Below, piece after piece: positions 46,432 to 56,252 of a stretch of DNA of 62,956 bases (its first letter is position 1; the number at the start of each line of letters is the position of its first letter). The stretch comes from a bacterium (GTDB taxonomy: Bacteria; Electryoneota; RPQS01). The stretch is taken from NCBI GenBank assembly GCA_016721565.1, contig JADKHW010000026.1, forward strand, positions 1 through 62,956, written 5' to 3'. The translations under genes were made by a program, and so were the position numbers. The notes beneath the pieces were generated by a model, which saw only the letters and a program-made list of their open reading frames with translations, ran no database searches and was not told the origin of the DNA.

Positions 46432-46806
46432 CTTGCTGATCTCCTCAAACATGTTTTAGTTGGGCTGGGGTATCCCCAGACCCGGAATTACCAAGAAACT
46501 CAGTTTCTATTCAAATTGCGGAACAATTACGTATCCATCATCCCAAAGATACAATTTTATCGGCAGAAATACATGTATTTTCAATGCTAACTATAAAAGA
46601 AACCAATCTCTTGAATAGCTGAATATGACCCAAATAAGCTTATTAATGCTAAGTTTAGAGATTGGAGTAGACCCATTCAGTTTGCTTGAAGTTAATCCAT
46701 GAGTTCGTATGCCTCCTGCACCTTTTTGGAAAGCGTGGAAACCGCTATGAAAACGTCAAAATCGTTTGTATATTAGTATGTTGAATCTAATAGCTGGAGA
46801 GTTAGT
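46432..46806. other. Divergent intergenic region
   Basis: No gene seen. AT-rich. CTGGGG-TAT-CCCCAG at 46465-46479 would form a small hairpin in the leader of the minus-strand gene. A TATATT element at 46769 is a possible -10 for the gene at 46807, without a clear -35. Confidence 0.45.
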
Positions 46807-47275
46807 GTGAAGACGATGATAATGATTTGTTTTGCGGTAATTGCGGTTACGACGGTGATGTTTGCGGAAGAGACACCGCCGATTGCGGATTTCTTCTTTG
46901 CGTCAGGATATCTTTCGGCAGAAGGGCTTGACAAAGGAACTCCATTACCGGATGGAACCGAGGTAAAGGTCTATTGGGATTGGGACGAGAATGGTCCTGA
47001 TGCAAAAGACCCCAACCCGTTGTTGGCGAAGAACATGGCAACGCGAATTTTAGTTCATTCAAGATTAACAGCGCAGATCTTGGTGCTTCACCAGGGCAGT
47101 TCATGACAGATCCAATGTTTAAGATCGTGGGGGGATACCGAAGCCCGCCACTTTCTTGCGGGTCTGTGTAGGACAAAATCAATTGGTGAGCAATGTTGTT
47201 AAACTCTCCTCTGGTCTTGCGGACTACGAGTTCACCAAGTGGGTAGTTGACCCGACACCCTGTAAGAAGAAATAG
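46807..47275 (+). CDS. Small exported protein of unknown function, frameshifted
   Basis: A GTG start at 46807 after CTGGAGAG gives MKTMIMICFAVIAVTTVMFA, a signal peptide. The mature part begins EETPPIADFFFASGYLSAEG and LPDGTEVKVYWDWDENGPDA, then shifts frame near 47,050 and again near 47,130. The rest reads ADLGASPGQFMTDPMFKIVG, then FLRVCVGQNQLVSNVVKLSS and VDPTPCKKK to TAG at 47273-47275. The restored length is about 155 aa. The fold looks Ig-like (GTEVKVYWD ... KPATFLRVCVG). No named family is recognised. Confidence 0.6.
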
Positions 47276-47289
47276 TTCTGAATTGAGTA

Positions 47290-47322
47290 AAAAGCCCCGC
47301 GAGATTTCGCGGGGCTTTTTTG
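47290..47322. terminator. Bidirectional terminator
   Basis: AAAAGCCCCGCGA - GATT - TCGCGGGGCTTTTTT between convergent genes. Confidence 0.93.
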
Positions 47323-47323
47323 T

Positions 47324-48307
47324 TTACATCTTCTTCCAGATTTCGAGAATTTTCAACGGCAAATCACTTCGGGCACGTTGAAATTCGTGGGCGGAGTTGC
47401 CGTCCTTGACTCCAGCAGCGGCGCCTTTGTGTCCGTCACCGAGATTTAGAATCCGGACAATTTCGCCCATGTCTTTGTTGTGTGCCGACTGCTGCATATT
47501 TAGAGCAAGCGAAAGACTCACTGCTACGTTGTGTGACTTACGGCCTTGCTTGAAGACGGGTTTGATCTCGACATAGCCTTTGGCCGCAGGATCAACCAGA
47601 CCTATCAGTTTCTTGTCAATTCTTGCAGGTTGGCTGAATGAGGTCAGATCAACGATGTAGAGTTCGTTGTTCGTATCTTCCGGAAGCAACAGTCTGTATT
47701 TCTGAATGTGTTCGAGCATGCGCAATTCGGACTCTCCGTATTTTGCCGCGCGCTCAATGATCAAAGGTTGATTAGCAACTTCTTCGAGCGATAGATCACG
47801 CAAGTCGTACACAAGCGATCGCAGGAAGTCCGCATGCTCGTAGCGTGAAGACGAAGAACACTTGATTGCACGATCAATTCGGTTTGCAAGAGTGTCGGCG
47901 CGCCAATCATCCAATGAGGGATAGGAAAAACTGTCGATCAAATCCGAAACATCGGCAAGGGTGCTGTAGTCTTCAGGTAGATCTTCTTTTTCGGCAAAGT
48001 AGTCAAAGATCACACGCACGCAGGACGGCGCTTCTGCAAAGCGACCGGGAATGGTCGTGGGGTCGATCTTGCGTAAGCGGAGTTCATCGAGGTTGCCAAC
48101 ATGATGATCAAACCACATGCCGCAATCCAGCGGATAGGGGAGATCGCATACAATGTCCGTGCGGGTAACGGGGATTTCCGCTTTGGCAATCGTGATTGGT
48201 CCGGCGAAGCGGATATCAGAAATGTCAAAACCCCACGACAACAATGCCGCCCCGGCAATGCCGTCGAAATCATCATGTGTGACTATCGATGTTAACTCCG
48301 TCGACAT
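47324..48307 (-). CDS. DHH/DHHA1-family phosphoesterase
   Basis: 327 aa, intact. The DHH motifs are visible: THDDFDGIAGAALL near residue 10, IVCDLPYP, MWFDHHVGN around residue 65, and LADVSDLIDSF. The C-terminal DHHA1-like motif is GDGHKGAAAGVK. The family hydrolyses phosphodiester bonds in short oligonucleotides, cyclic dinucleotides or pAp with Mn ions. The short N-terminal DDFDG version without a nuclease insert resembles oligoribonuclease- or exopolyphosphatase-like relatives rather than RecJ. It is cytoplasmic. The next minus-strand gene lies 9 bp upstream, so the two may be co-transcribed. Confidence 0.88.
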   Translation of the reverse strand: MSTELTSIVTHDDFDGIAGAALLSWGFDISDIRFAGPITIAKAEIPVTRTDIVCDLPYPLDCGMWFDHHVGNLDELRLRKIDPTTIPGRFAEAPSCVRVIFDYFAEKEDLPEDYSTLADVSDLIDSFSYPSLDDWRADTLANRIDRAIKCSSSSRYEHADFLRSLVYDLRDLSLEEVANQPLIIERAAKYGESELRMLEHIQKYRLLLPEDTNNELYIVDLTSFSQPARIDKKLIGLVDPAAKGYVEIKPVFKQGRKSHNVAVSLSLALNMQQSAHNKDMGEIVRILNLGDGHKGAAAGVKDGNSAHEFQRARSDLPLKILEIWKKM

Positions 48308-48316
48308 ATTTAGTGA

Positions 48317-49282
48317 CTACTTCTTCTTCAGCTTATAGCCTGCAGGAATTTTAAATTTGCTTCCGTCAACGGCATCGGTTGATGCTGAAAGCAACGAACG
48401 CTCGGAGCTGAACACAGTCTTGAGTATATATTCGGGCTTCTCTTCTTGCTTCTTCTTCTTGCCAAGTCCGAAGGGGACTTTCTTGGCAAGCTCATCGGCG
48501 GCGCCTTCTTTTGCGGCTTTGGCGAGACTCTTGCCTTTCAAGCGATTATGCTCAACTTTCACGACGCTTTCCACGGCTTCACCGCGCGCTTCTTTGGCTT
48601 TGTCGAGTACTTCCTCGATCTTGTCAGCATAGAGGAATGCCGCCGCCATCAGCCCTTCCGTCATAGCGATGTCATTCAGTCCAAGCGCTTCAAGGTATTT
48701 CTTTGTATAGGCCATAATCTGATCAGAACCCGGCACGGCTTCGCTATTCCAGTTATTTACCGTAATGATAACTTTGTCATTAGGATCCTGCTTGTTAACC
48801 CCAGTGGCCACAACGTGAGCATTACGGCATGACCAGCCGTTGATCTCTTTCGGATTGGTATCCGAGAGATCTTCGACAGTCCACTCGTATTGATCCGGCG
48901 GTGCGGCGGTTGTATCATCCTCTTCAGGCTCGGCTTGTTCGGCCTCGGCCATGCCTTTTTTCAACTGTTCGCGAAACTCAGCGAGCGACATGACGGAATA
49001 GGACTTCTTGCTATGGTCGACTGTCCACACAGAATCGCGGTCGAGACGTGTTATGACCGATGATTCGACAGTTTTGCCTCCTGCCATCGTCTTCATAAAG
49101 CCGCCGGTCCACTTCACAGCGGACTCGCCGTTGTGCTTGTCTGTCGTGAAATAATCTGTACCGGTAGATTCGTTAGTGCCAAGTTTGCCGATTGTGGATT
49201 TAGATTTGTATTCGCGTTTGACATCGGCGAAAGCGGAGCCGGCAATGAGCAGGCAGAGGAGTGTTGATAGTAGAATATGCAT
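48317..49282 (-). CDS. Exported DUF4412-like protein
   Basis: 321 aa from ATG 49282 (the TTG at 49294 is unlikely). The signal peptide is HILLSTLLCLLIAGSAFA. The mature part begins DVKREYKSKSTIGKLG and has DYFTTDKHNGESAVKWTGG, ITRLDRDSVWTVDHSKKSYS and WSCRNAHVVATG. This is the layout of DUF4412 periplasmic proteins, in which repeated strands report on a bound molecule. A helical, charged segment follows (DKIEEVLDKAKEARGEAVES, KKKKQEEKPEYILK). The function is unknown. Confidence 0.75.
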   Translation of the reverse strand: MHILLSTLLCLLIAGSAFADVKREYKSKSTIGKLGTNESTGTDYFTTDKHNGESAVKWTGGFMKTMAGGKTVESSVITRLDRDSVWTVDHSKKSYSVMSLAEFREQLKKGMAEAEQAEPEEDDTTAAPPDQYEWTVEDLSDTNPKEINGWSCRNAHVVATGVNKQDPNDKVIITVNNWNSEAVPGSDQIMAYTKKYLEALGLNDIAMTEGLMAAAFLYADKIEEVLDKAKEARGEAVESVVKVEHNRLKGKSLAKAAKEGAADELAKKVPFGLGKKKKQEEKPEYILKTVFSSERSLLSASTDAVDGSKFKIPAGYKLKKK

Positions 49283-49349
49283 GATTTGCCTCAAAGATAA
49301 TTAGACAGGAAAGATACGGTTTCCCACGACAAAACTCAACACCTGCCAA

Positions 49350-49382
49350 TAAAAAGGCCCGCTGGTAGTGCGGGCCTTTTAG
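49350..49382. terminator. Terminator of the hydrogenase operon
   Basis: AAAAGGCCCGC / GCGGGCCTTTT (49352-49362, 49370-49380) with T tracts on both strands. It lies 16 bp beyond the hypB stop. Confidence 0.92.
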
Positions 49383-49397
49383 TAACAGTGAATCAAG

Positions 49398-50096
49398 TTA
49401 GTTCGCTTGTTCAAGTTCGCGGATTGCGACTTTGGCTACGTTGGAGCGGCGGGATTCGAGCCAATCGATCCAAGCGGGGAAACCGCTGCCAGTTTTGGCG
49501 GAGACAGGGAAAACGGTCAACTCGCCGTTGACATGCACAAGGTTCTTGTTCAGGAGCGGAATATCGACATCGAGATGTGGCAACAAGTCCATCTTGTTGA
49601 GCAGGCAGGCCTTGCACTCGCGGAACATAAGCGGATACTTGACAGGCTTATCCTCACCCTCGGGAAGCGAGAGCACGACGATCTTAATGTGCTCACCAAG
49701 ATAGAACTCTGCGGGGCAAACGAGATTCCCGATGTTCTCTATGAAGATGTAGTTTAGATCGTGCAGCGGCAGCATTTTGAGTGCCGCGTGCACAAGATGC
49801 GAACCGACGTGACAATCACCGCCAAACGGTTGGGTGTTGGCCTGAACGATTGGAATATTGAGATGTGCGAGCTTCTCACTGTCGATGGTCGAGGTGATGT
49901 CACCCTCAATCACAGCGCATTTCAAACCTTTGGACTTAAGTTCAGAAATCGTGCGTTCGAGCAACGTTGTTTTACCGGCACCGGGCGAACTCATCATGTT
50001 CACGACATAGATGCCTTCGCTGTTAAAACGTTCGAGGTTTTGGCGGGCAAGCGCGTCGCTCTCTTCGAGGACGTCACGAATGATAGGTATCTTCAT
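49398..50096 (-). CDS. hypB: Hydrogenase nickel-incorporation GTPase HypB
   Basis: 232 aa, intact. It drives nickel insertion into the hydrogenase large subunit together with HypA. Motifs are the P-loop SSPGAGKTTLLE, the switch region EGDITSTID, the metal site GGDCHVGSH, IENIGNLVCPAEF and the guanine-specificity motif NKMDLLP. There is no His-rich N-terminal stretch, so it should not store nickel. Its start overlaps the end of hypA by 23 bp. It is the last gene of the operon. Confidence 0.97.
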   Translation of the reverse strand: MKIPIIRDVLEESDALARQNLERFNSEGIYVVNMMSSPGAGKTTLLERTISELKSKGLKCAVIEGDITSTIDSEKLAHLNIPIVQANTQPFGGDCHVGSHLVHAALKMLPLHDLNYIFIENIGNLVCPAEFYLGEHIKIVVLSLPEGEDKPVKYPLMFRECKACLLNKMDLLPHLDVDIPLLNKNLVHVNGELTVFPVSAKTGSGFPAWIDWLESRRSNVAKVAIRELEQAN

Positions 50097-50447
50097 GTTC
50101 GGTTTCAGAAATGGTAATTTCCATTAAGGTGATTCCACGGCCTCGCATGACTTGCACGCGGCAGCCGAAGCAATGTGGGCAAACAAAAACGGGTGTATCT
50201 AAGCTGAACTGCGCGTCGCAATCTTTGCAGCGGCATGATACAGCTTCTTCTTCAATGGTTAGTTGTGCATTCGGAAGATTGAAATTCGAGCGGTACAGAT
50301 TGAACATCTCTGACAGAGCTTCGGGCATAACGGCGTCGAGTTGGCCGACACGCAGTGCTACATTGGTGACCTCCTCAGGCCGCACATTCGAGGAAGCGAC
50401 TCTTTGATTTGGCGCAACACGCATTCAGCTAAGTAGGCTTCGTGCAT
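50074..50447 (-). CDS. hypA: Hydrogenase nickel-insertion protein HypA, frameshifted
   Basis: A nickel and zinc metallochaperone. Reading back across an indel near 50,387 restores the start MHEAYLAECVLRQIKES at ATG 50447, with the invariant nickel-binding His 2. Without this the frame seems to begin later and to lack the nickel site. The rest (NVALRVGQLDAVMPEALSEM, then CRCKDC and CPHCFGC) carries both zinc-knuckle CxxC pairs. The restored length is about 124 aa, slightly longer than typical. The gene lies 7 bp after the hypE stop. Confidence 0.9.
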
Positions 50448-50454
50448 AGGTTAC

Positions 50455-51468
50455 TCAGCAAATTCGGGGCAGGAGTTCGCCGGATGGACGCTGGAGTTTG
50501 CGCGTGCCGCCGCTTGCTGTAACAACGCGAACTCCTGCTTTTCCTTGTCCTATGACTTCACCGATGATTGCCGCATGTGCGCCGTGCTCCGTTGCGCGCA
50601 TGGTATTAACAATCGCATCTGCTTGGTCGCGGGCCACGACTGCGACAATTTTGCCTTCGTTGGCAAGATGAATGGGATCGAAGCCGAGTAGTTCGCAAAT
50701 GGCGCGTGTAGCGTCGGCGGAAGGGATTCGCGTTTCGTGGATTTCAAGGCGGCATTGGAAGCCGGTTGAAAGCTCATCAAGAACTGCGGCCACACCACCT
50801 CGCGTCGCGTCGCGCATCCATTTCACTCCGCCGTGCTGAGTGAGCATGCTGCCAACCAGCTCAACTAATGGTGCACAATCGCTCTCGAGTTTGTGCGAAA
50901 CCGTGAGGCCATTGCGCACACTGAGGATTGCCATCGCGTGGTCGCCGAGCGTACCGGATACGATGATTGCATCACCTGTCTTGATTGGCTCCGGGGATAG
51001 CCCGTTGCCAAGCGGTAGCGAACCGATCCCCGACGTGTTGATAAAGAGTTGATCACATTGGCCGCGCGGGACAACTTTGGTGTCACCTGTCACGATGGCC
51101 ACACTTGCAGCTGAAGCCGTTTGTGCAATGGATGAGCAAATTTGCTTAAGCAGCTCGAGCGGCAGGCCTTCTTCAATTATCAACCCAAGTGAAAGATAGA
51201 GCGGCCTCGCACCCATGACGAGCAGGTCGTTCACAGTTCCGCAAACAGCAAGCTTGCCGAGATCGCCGCCGGGAAAGACCAGAGGCTGAACGACGTACGA
51301 ATCCGTCGTGAAGACTATTTGTGAGGACGGGAGCGATAGTTTGGCGCCGTCAGCAAGAGCGGATAGCTCGGCATTGTCGAACGACTTCAAGAATACATCT
51401 TGAATGAGGCCGCGCATGGTCGTGCCGCCTGCGCCGTGATCGAGTGTAATGCGGCCGTCAGTGAACAT
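50455..51468 (-). CDS. hypE: Hydrogenase maturation protein HypE
   Basis: 337 aa from ATG 51468 (ITLDHGAGG follows). HypE dehydrates a carbamoyl group on its C-terminal cysteine to the thiocyanate that supplies CN ligands to the active-site iron. It shows the PurM-like ATP-binding blocks FTTDSYVVQPLVFPGGDLGK, GDTKVVPRG, SGTLGDHAMAIL and MRDATRGGVAAVLDE, and the obligatory C-terminal PRIC. It overlaps the hypD end by 11 bp. Confidence 0.97.
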   Translation of the reverse strand: MFTDGRITLDHGAGGTTMRGLIQDVFLKSFDNAELSALADGAKLSLPSSQIVFTTDSYVVQPLVFPGGDLGKLAVCGTVNDLLVMGARPLYLSLGLIIEEGLPLELLKQICSSIAQTASAASVAIVTGDTKVVPRGQCDQLFINTSGIGSLPLGNGLSPEPIKTGDAIIVSGTLGDHAMAILSVRNGLTVSHKLESDCAPLVELVGSMLTQHGGVKWMRDATRGGVAAVLDELSTGFQCRLEIHETRIPSADATRAICELLGFDPIHLANEGKIVAVVARDQADAIVNTMRATEHGAHAAIIGEVIGQGKAGVRVVTASGGTRKLQRPSGELLPRIC

Positions 51469-52552
51469 GTTCAGGTTGAAAATAATACACAGCAGCGCAC
51501 GCGCCTTCAGAGGATACCATGCATGCGCCAACAGGAGAGTGAGGCGTGCAGCGTGTGCCGAATAGGGCGCACTCGGCAGGGCGAACGATACCGCGCAAGA
51601 CTTCGCCGCAACGACAGGCCGGATTCTCTTTGCTCGGTGGAACAGTTACCTCAATTGTGCTCGCGTCATAATGCACGAACTCCGATCGCAACTTCAGGCC
51701 GCTGTCAGCAATTTCGCCTAAGCCACGCCACGGAATTGCCGTCTCTTCAAACATGCGCTTCATCGCGCGCTGAGCGTGAACATTTCCGGATGCTCGCACG
51801 GCGCGGCGATATTTGTTCTCGATGACTGACTCATGTTTCACAGTCTGAGTCGCGATGGCAAGAATGCTTTGCATCAGATCGAGCGGCTCAAAGCCTGCAA
51901 CGGCACAGGGGATATGCAGCGAATTAGCAATAAACTCAAACGGCTCTGTGCCTGCAACTGTGACCACATGGCCGGGAAGAATCAACCCATCGACGCGGAC
52001 ATCGGAAGATGACAATAGCGTGTTCAATGCACCGGGCATCGTTTTTAGCGCACTCAAGAGTCTGAAGTTTCGATCTCCACGCGCGACGGCATGCTCCATC
52101 GTTGAGGCGATCGTGGAAGCCGTGGTTTCAAAACCGACGCCAAGAAAGATAACTCGCTTGCGGGGGTTTTCGTGCGCAAACTCGAGTGCGTCCGCAGACG
52201 AATAGAAGACGCGAATGTCGCAACCTTGCGCACGGGCGGCGCTCAGCGTCAAGTGAGTTCCGGGGACGCGGATCAGATCTCCGAACGTCGCAATGACTGT
52301 ATCGGGTAGCTTTGCCAATTCGATGGCGTGATCGATGAACGAATTGGGAGTTACGCAGACCGGACATCCGGGGCCGGAGAGCAGCTCAATCGTGTCCGGC
52401 AACAAGCTGTGAAGAGCGAAGCGATAGATCGCGGCGGTATGGCCGCCGCAAACTTCCATGATGCGGATGCGGCGCGGCAATTCGAGATTCTTAATCTCAG
52501 TTGCCACTTTTGCGATTAGCTCAGCGTCGCGGTATCCGGCAAACGGGTTCAC
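51458..52552 (-). CDS. hypD: Hydrogenase Fe-(CN)2CO assembly scaffold HypD
   Basis: 364 aa, intact. Together with HypC it holds the iron while cyanide and CO ligands are added. Conserved blocks are RIMEVCGGHTAAIYRF, LLSGPGCPVCVTP, GDLIRVPG, FLGVGFETTAS, LPGHVVTVAG and the C-terminal [4Fe-4S] cysteines (CRCGEVLRG, ECALFGTRCTPHSPVGACMV). The start overlaps the hypC stop in an ATGA. Confidence 0.97.
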   Translation of the reverse strand: MNPFAGYRDAELIAKVATEIKNLELPRRIRIMEVCGGHTAAIYRFALHSLLPDTIELLSGPGCPVCVTPNSFIDHAIELAKLPDTVIATFGDLIRVPGTHLTLSAARAQGCDIRVFYSSADALEFAHENPRKRVIFLGVGFETTASTIASTMEHAVARGDRNFRLLSALKTMPGALNTLLSSSDVRVDGLILPGHVVTVAGTEPFEFIANSLHIPCAVAGFEPLDLMQSILAIATQTVKHESVIENKYRRAVRASGNVHAQRAMKRMFEETAIPWRGLGEIADSGLKLRSEFVHYDASTIEVTVPPSKENPACRCGEVLRGIVRPAECALFGTRCTPHSPVGACMVSSEGACAAVYYFQPEHVH

Positions 52553-52770
52553 GAGTTTTCTGCTCCGATTTCGCGTAGCATGTCGAGAGTCCGTTTGGCT
52601 TCGTGTTCATCCATTACCGACAGTGCGTAGCCTGCATGCACCAGTACAAAATCACCGCAGACGGCCTCAGGCGTCAATGCGACGCTGATCGTGAGTGACA
52701 CGCCGCCTTGCTCTACAACCGCTGTTGAAGAGGATATATTGACAACTTTCATCGGGATTGCGAGACACAT
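52549..52770 (-). CDS. hypC: Hydrogenase assembly chaperone HypC
   Basis: 73 aa. It begins MCLAIPMKV with the essential Cys 2, then EAVCGDFVLVHAGYALSVMD, the family signature. HypC binds HypD and the hydrogenase large-subunit precursor. It lies 1 bp from the hypF stop and overlaps hypD by 4 bp, so translation is probably coupled. Confidence 0.97.
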   Translation of the reverse strand: MCLAIPMKVVNISSSTAVVEQGGVSLTISVALTPEAVCGDFVLVHAGYALSVMDEHEAKRTLDMLREIGAENS

Positions 52771-52771
52771 G

Positions 52772-55115
52772 CTAAAGCTCCAATGAGTTGGCGATGACGA
52801 CTTGGCCGAGTGCGATGCCGCCGTCGTTTACGGGGACGTTTTCAGGAACTAGCACATTGATGTTCTGTGCCATCAGCAGAGAACTAATACGCTCGAGCAA
52901 GAATTTGTTCTGGAAACACCCGCCGCTCAAGGCGACATGCTCGCATGACTCTTCTTCGGCGGCGATCAATGCCATACGCGTCCACGCTTGCGCGAGTCCT
53001 TCGTGGAAACGGCGTGACATCAAGCGCGCAGGGGCTCCGCTGAGGAGATCAGTAACTAACCGCCGGAACATCGGCTCAGGCGAAAGCACAACTGCTCCGT
53101 TGGCTTCATTGATCTCAAAATCGTACCCGGATTCTGTGTTGCGACTGATTATTCCTTCGAGCCACATCGCAGCTTGGCCTTCATATTGTTCGCGTGCTCC
53201 AAATCCGATCAAGGCAGCAACCGCATCAAACAACCGACCGAGGCTGGTCGTGCGAATGAACGGAGTTTGACGCGCGGCTTGAAGCAGTAGCGTCTTAGCA
53301 GAGCGACCGTATTGCTCGTCAATTTGCCTGAGCAAACGCAAGTCGAGCGTGTCAAGGTTGCTGTCGTACACTTGATTTAACCACGCGAGAGCCATGCGCC
53401 ACGGCTGTCTTGCAGCAGCATCGTGGCCAAGCAGCGGAACATCTTGCAAGTGACCGAATCGGGTAAACGTTTTGCAATCGCCAAACAGCAACTCTCCGCC
53501 CCAAATGTAGCCATCTGCGCCATAGCCCGTGCCGTCAAGAATCAAACCAACCGCAGGGCCTGCATGGTGGCGCTCGGCGAGACACGCGGCGAGGTGCGCA
53601 TGGTGGTGCTGCACGCGAACGAGCGGCAAATCACGCGCATCGCTCCACTCTTCAGCTATTCTCGTCGAGATATAATCGGGGTGCAAGTCGCACGCGACGC
53701 GCTCGATACGCGCATCAAATAGTTTAAGATAGTGTTCAAGCGCTTGTTGCGCGGCTTCCACACCTTCGGTGGTTTCGAAATCGCCAAGATGCTGCGAGAG
53801 GATTGCCGAAGATGATTTGCCGATAGCAAAAGTGTTTTTCAACTCAGCGCCGAAACCAAGCGTCGTGTGTTGAAATGGGACGGACAGGTTGACACTTTCC
53901 GGAACGTATCCACGCGACCTGCGCCAGACCCGTGGTTTGCCGTCCGTGATTTTCACGACGGAATCATCGGCGAATATCTGAATTCTGCGGTCGTGCACGA
54001 GTGCGGCTTCAGCGACGCCATACATGCGATAGCGCGCTGTTTCAAAATCATATAGAATTGGCTCGCCGGATATGTTGGCGCTGGTCATGATAACCGGCTG
54101 ATCGACAGCGGCCATTAAAGCGAGATGGAGAGGCGAATACGGTAAGAGCGCGCCTACACTGGGATGATCAGGTGCAACGCTGTCTGAAATTGCGCAATCA
54201 GGTCTGCGCTCGAGAATCACAATGGGTGCGCGGGGAGGTTAAGCAAGCGAGTTCCTGCTGCGAAACTACACAACACGCTTCAAGGCTCTCGATGTCAGGG
54301 AACATTACCGCAAACGGCTTAGCATCGCGGCGTTTGCGACTGCGCAACTCCTTTATGGTCAATTCATCAGTTGCGTCACAGACCAAATGGAAACCGCCGA
54401 TGCCTTGCATCAACAAAACCCCGCCGCGATGAATGAGCTGCGCTGCGGCAGCAATTGCATCTTCTTCCCGAGCCGTCTTACGCCACGCGCCTTGTGTGTC
54501 AACATAATACTCAAGAGTCGGCCCGCACTTATTGCACGCATTCGGTTGTGCGTGGAATCTTCGGTCAGAAGGATTGTCGTACTCCTGTTGGCACTCGGGA
54601 CACATTTCAAATTGTGCCATCGTCGTCAGCGGACGGTCGTAGGGCAATTCTTTGACGATGCTGAAGCGTGGACCGCACTGCGTGCAGTTAATAAACGGAT
54701 AGTGGTAACGCCTGTTTGCCGTGTCGTTGAACTCAGCTCTGCACGCGTCACACATCACCAAATCGCTTGAGACGTGCGTGAAGGTTTCGGAAGTTCGTGC
54801 GCTGGCGACAATTTCGAACGACAGATACTCATGCAGTTCGAGCGAGGTAATGTCAAGCGAATCAACGCGTGCGGCTGTAGGGAAGCTATCGTGAAGAGTG
54901 TGAACAAAAGACGAAATGTCCCTTTGAGGACCCTGTACTCTGATTACAACGCCCTGCGGATCGTTCCATACGGCACCACGCAATGAGTGTGCGCGGGCCA
55001 CACGATAGACGAACGGACGAAATCCGACGCCCTGCACGACACCGCGCACGCGCATCTCGCGATGTACGAGGATATCATCGTCCGTTGCGGTGCGCGGTGT
55101 AACAAGCTTTGACAT
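52772..55115 (-). CDS. hypF: Carbamoyltransferase HypF, frameshifted
   Basis: HypF converts carbamoyl phosphate to carbamoyl-AMP and loads HypE. Domains in order: acylphosphatase (MRVRGVVQGVGFRPFVYR), two zinc fingers (CDACRAEF/CTQCGPRF and CPECQQEY/CNKCGPTL), YrdC-like (LIHRGGVLLMQGIGGFHLVC, SRKRRDAKPFAVM, PVIMTSANISGEP), then the Kae1-like domain (RVQHHHAHLAACLAE, LILDGTGYGADGYIWGGELL, VALSGGCFQN). A single indel near 54,210, next to a GGGG run, splits the frame between LACLTSPR and APIVILERRPDC; joined, it is about 775 aa, the normal length. Start MSKLVTPRT at 55115. Confidence 0.95.
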
Positions 55116-55134
55116 GATTAGTCAGGATCAATGG

Positions 55135-55770
55135 TTACAAACCAAGAAACAGCATTCCGACAGCGCATGAAGTGATAGCGCCGCCGGCGAAAGCATGAGC
55201 CAAATGACTCAAGCGAAGGTTCGGGAGCAAATCAATGCTTTTGCACCCGACGACTACCGTTGCGCACATTGTTGTGACGGTGAACAACGAGAATATTATG
55301 CAGACCGCGATGAGCGTCGAAGTGCTGATGGTCGCTGCTGGTGTCATAAGTAAGGGAATGAGCGGCTCACAAGGGCCGAGCGCAAAAACAATAAAGATCA
55401 GCCACGAGGCGGATGAGCTTGCTTCACTATCAGCTTGATTACGCCTCAGCCAAGCGTGCCGCACTCCATAGAGTGTGTAAGCGACGCCGAAACCAAACAG
55501 TAACCAGCCCGCAAGCGGAGCGCGAAACTTCTCGATTGCTTCAAAGTTGAGAAACTCTTTGCCCAAAAAAACGAGCAGCAATCCGATCACAATTGAACTA
55601 AATACATGGCCAATCCCCGAAAGTGTGGTGATGGCCATTGTACGTTTGAGCGACCAGCGTCTGGCTTTGCCCAGCGCGATAAACGGAATATAATGATCCG
55701 GCCCGAGCAATGTGTGTGTTACACCAAGAAGGGCGGCGGTTGTGTATAAGACTATATGATCTGAGAACAT
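55135..55770 (-). CDS. NicO/UreH-like transmembrane transporter, probably nickel
   Basis: 211 aa, six hydrophobic segments. The first contains GVTHTLLGPDHYIPFI, a His-x5-Asp-His motif like the metal-binding HX4DH of NiCoT/NicO and UreH-type permeases. The second half has FALGPCEPLIPLLMTPAA and a repeat-like HLAHAFAGGAITSCAVG. It sits inside the hydrogenase operon, between the maturation protease (19-bp overlap) and hypF, so nickel supply for HypA/HypB is the natural role. A SafE/TauE-type anion exporter is the alternative. Confidence 0.72.
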   Translation of the reverse strand: MFSDHIVLYTTAALLGVTHTLLGPDHYIPFIALGKARRWSLKRTMAITTLSGIGHVFSSIVIGLLLVFLGKEFLNFEAIEKFRAPLAGWLLFGFGVAYTLYGVRHAWLRRNQADSEASSSASWLIFIVFALGPCEPLIPLLMTPAATISTSTLIAVCIIFSLFTVTTMCATVVVGCKSIDLLPNLRLSHLAHAFAGGAITSCAVGMLFLGL

Positions 55771-56252
55771 GATTCAAATTCTGTTTGAGTCGATGGATGA
55801 TTAGTGGTAGATACGGTCAGCGGCCACGCGCGAACGAAGTCGAGAATCATTGGCAGCACACTTAGAATCTCCGGGCTAATGGATTCCGTGAGATCAAAGC
55901 GTTCTGCACCGACGCTGAGGACTTGTGCACGCGAGTGCGAAGCGTATAATTGCGTGGACAAATTCAATAGCGCTCGAGGCGATAGGTCGTGCGAGAAGTT
56001 CTCCGTGCCGTCGCAATGATGATCGATCTTCTCGCAACGCCAATGTCCGACCGGAAGCGTAACGGATGCGTCGATAAGCAAGACGGCGTTGTATTGAGAT
56101 ATCAACTGCGCCATCTCAACTGTGAGTTGATGCACAGCTCGGCAGTCGGCGGCGACGTGCTCGGCTTCGAGCCTGCGCAGGACTTCGGCGGCAATGCCGT
56201 CATCGCCGCGCAGGGTGTTACCGATGCCGATTATTAGGACTTTATTCATCAT
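55752..56252 (-). CDS. hoxW: Hydrogenase maturation endopeptidase
   Basis: 166 aa. After nickel insertion this protease removes the C-terminal extension of the large subunit. Family motifs are IIGIGNTLRGDDGIAAEVL with the metal-binding acidic residue, VLLIDASVTLP around the second metal ligand, and HDLSPRALLNLS. It overlaps hoxH by 11 bp and the transporter gene by 19 bp. The start may be either of two adjacent ATGs (56252 or 56249). The symbol follows from its place next to hoxH. Confidence 0.9.
   Translation of the reverse strand: MMNKVLIIGIGNTLRGDDGIAAEVLRRLEAEHVAADCRAVHQLTVEMAQLISQYNAVLLIDASVTLPVGHWRCEKIDHHCDGTENFSHDLSPRALLNLSTQLYASHSRAQVLSVGAERFDLTESISPEILSVLPMILDFVRAWPLTVSTTNHPSTQTEFESCSQII

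Noticed and set aside
50074..50424. HypA lacking its nickel-binding N-terminus
   Set aside because: The upstream frame encodes MHEAYLAECVLRQIKES. One indel explains the apparent loss, so it is not a novel HypA variant.
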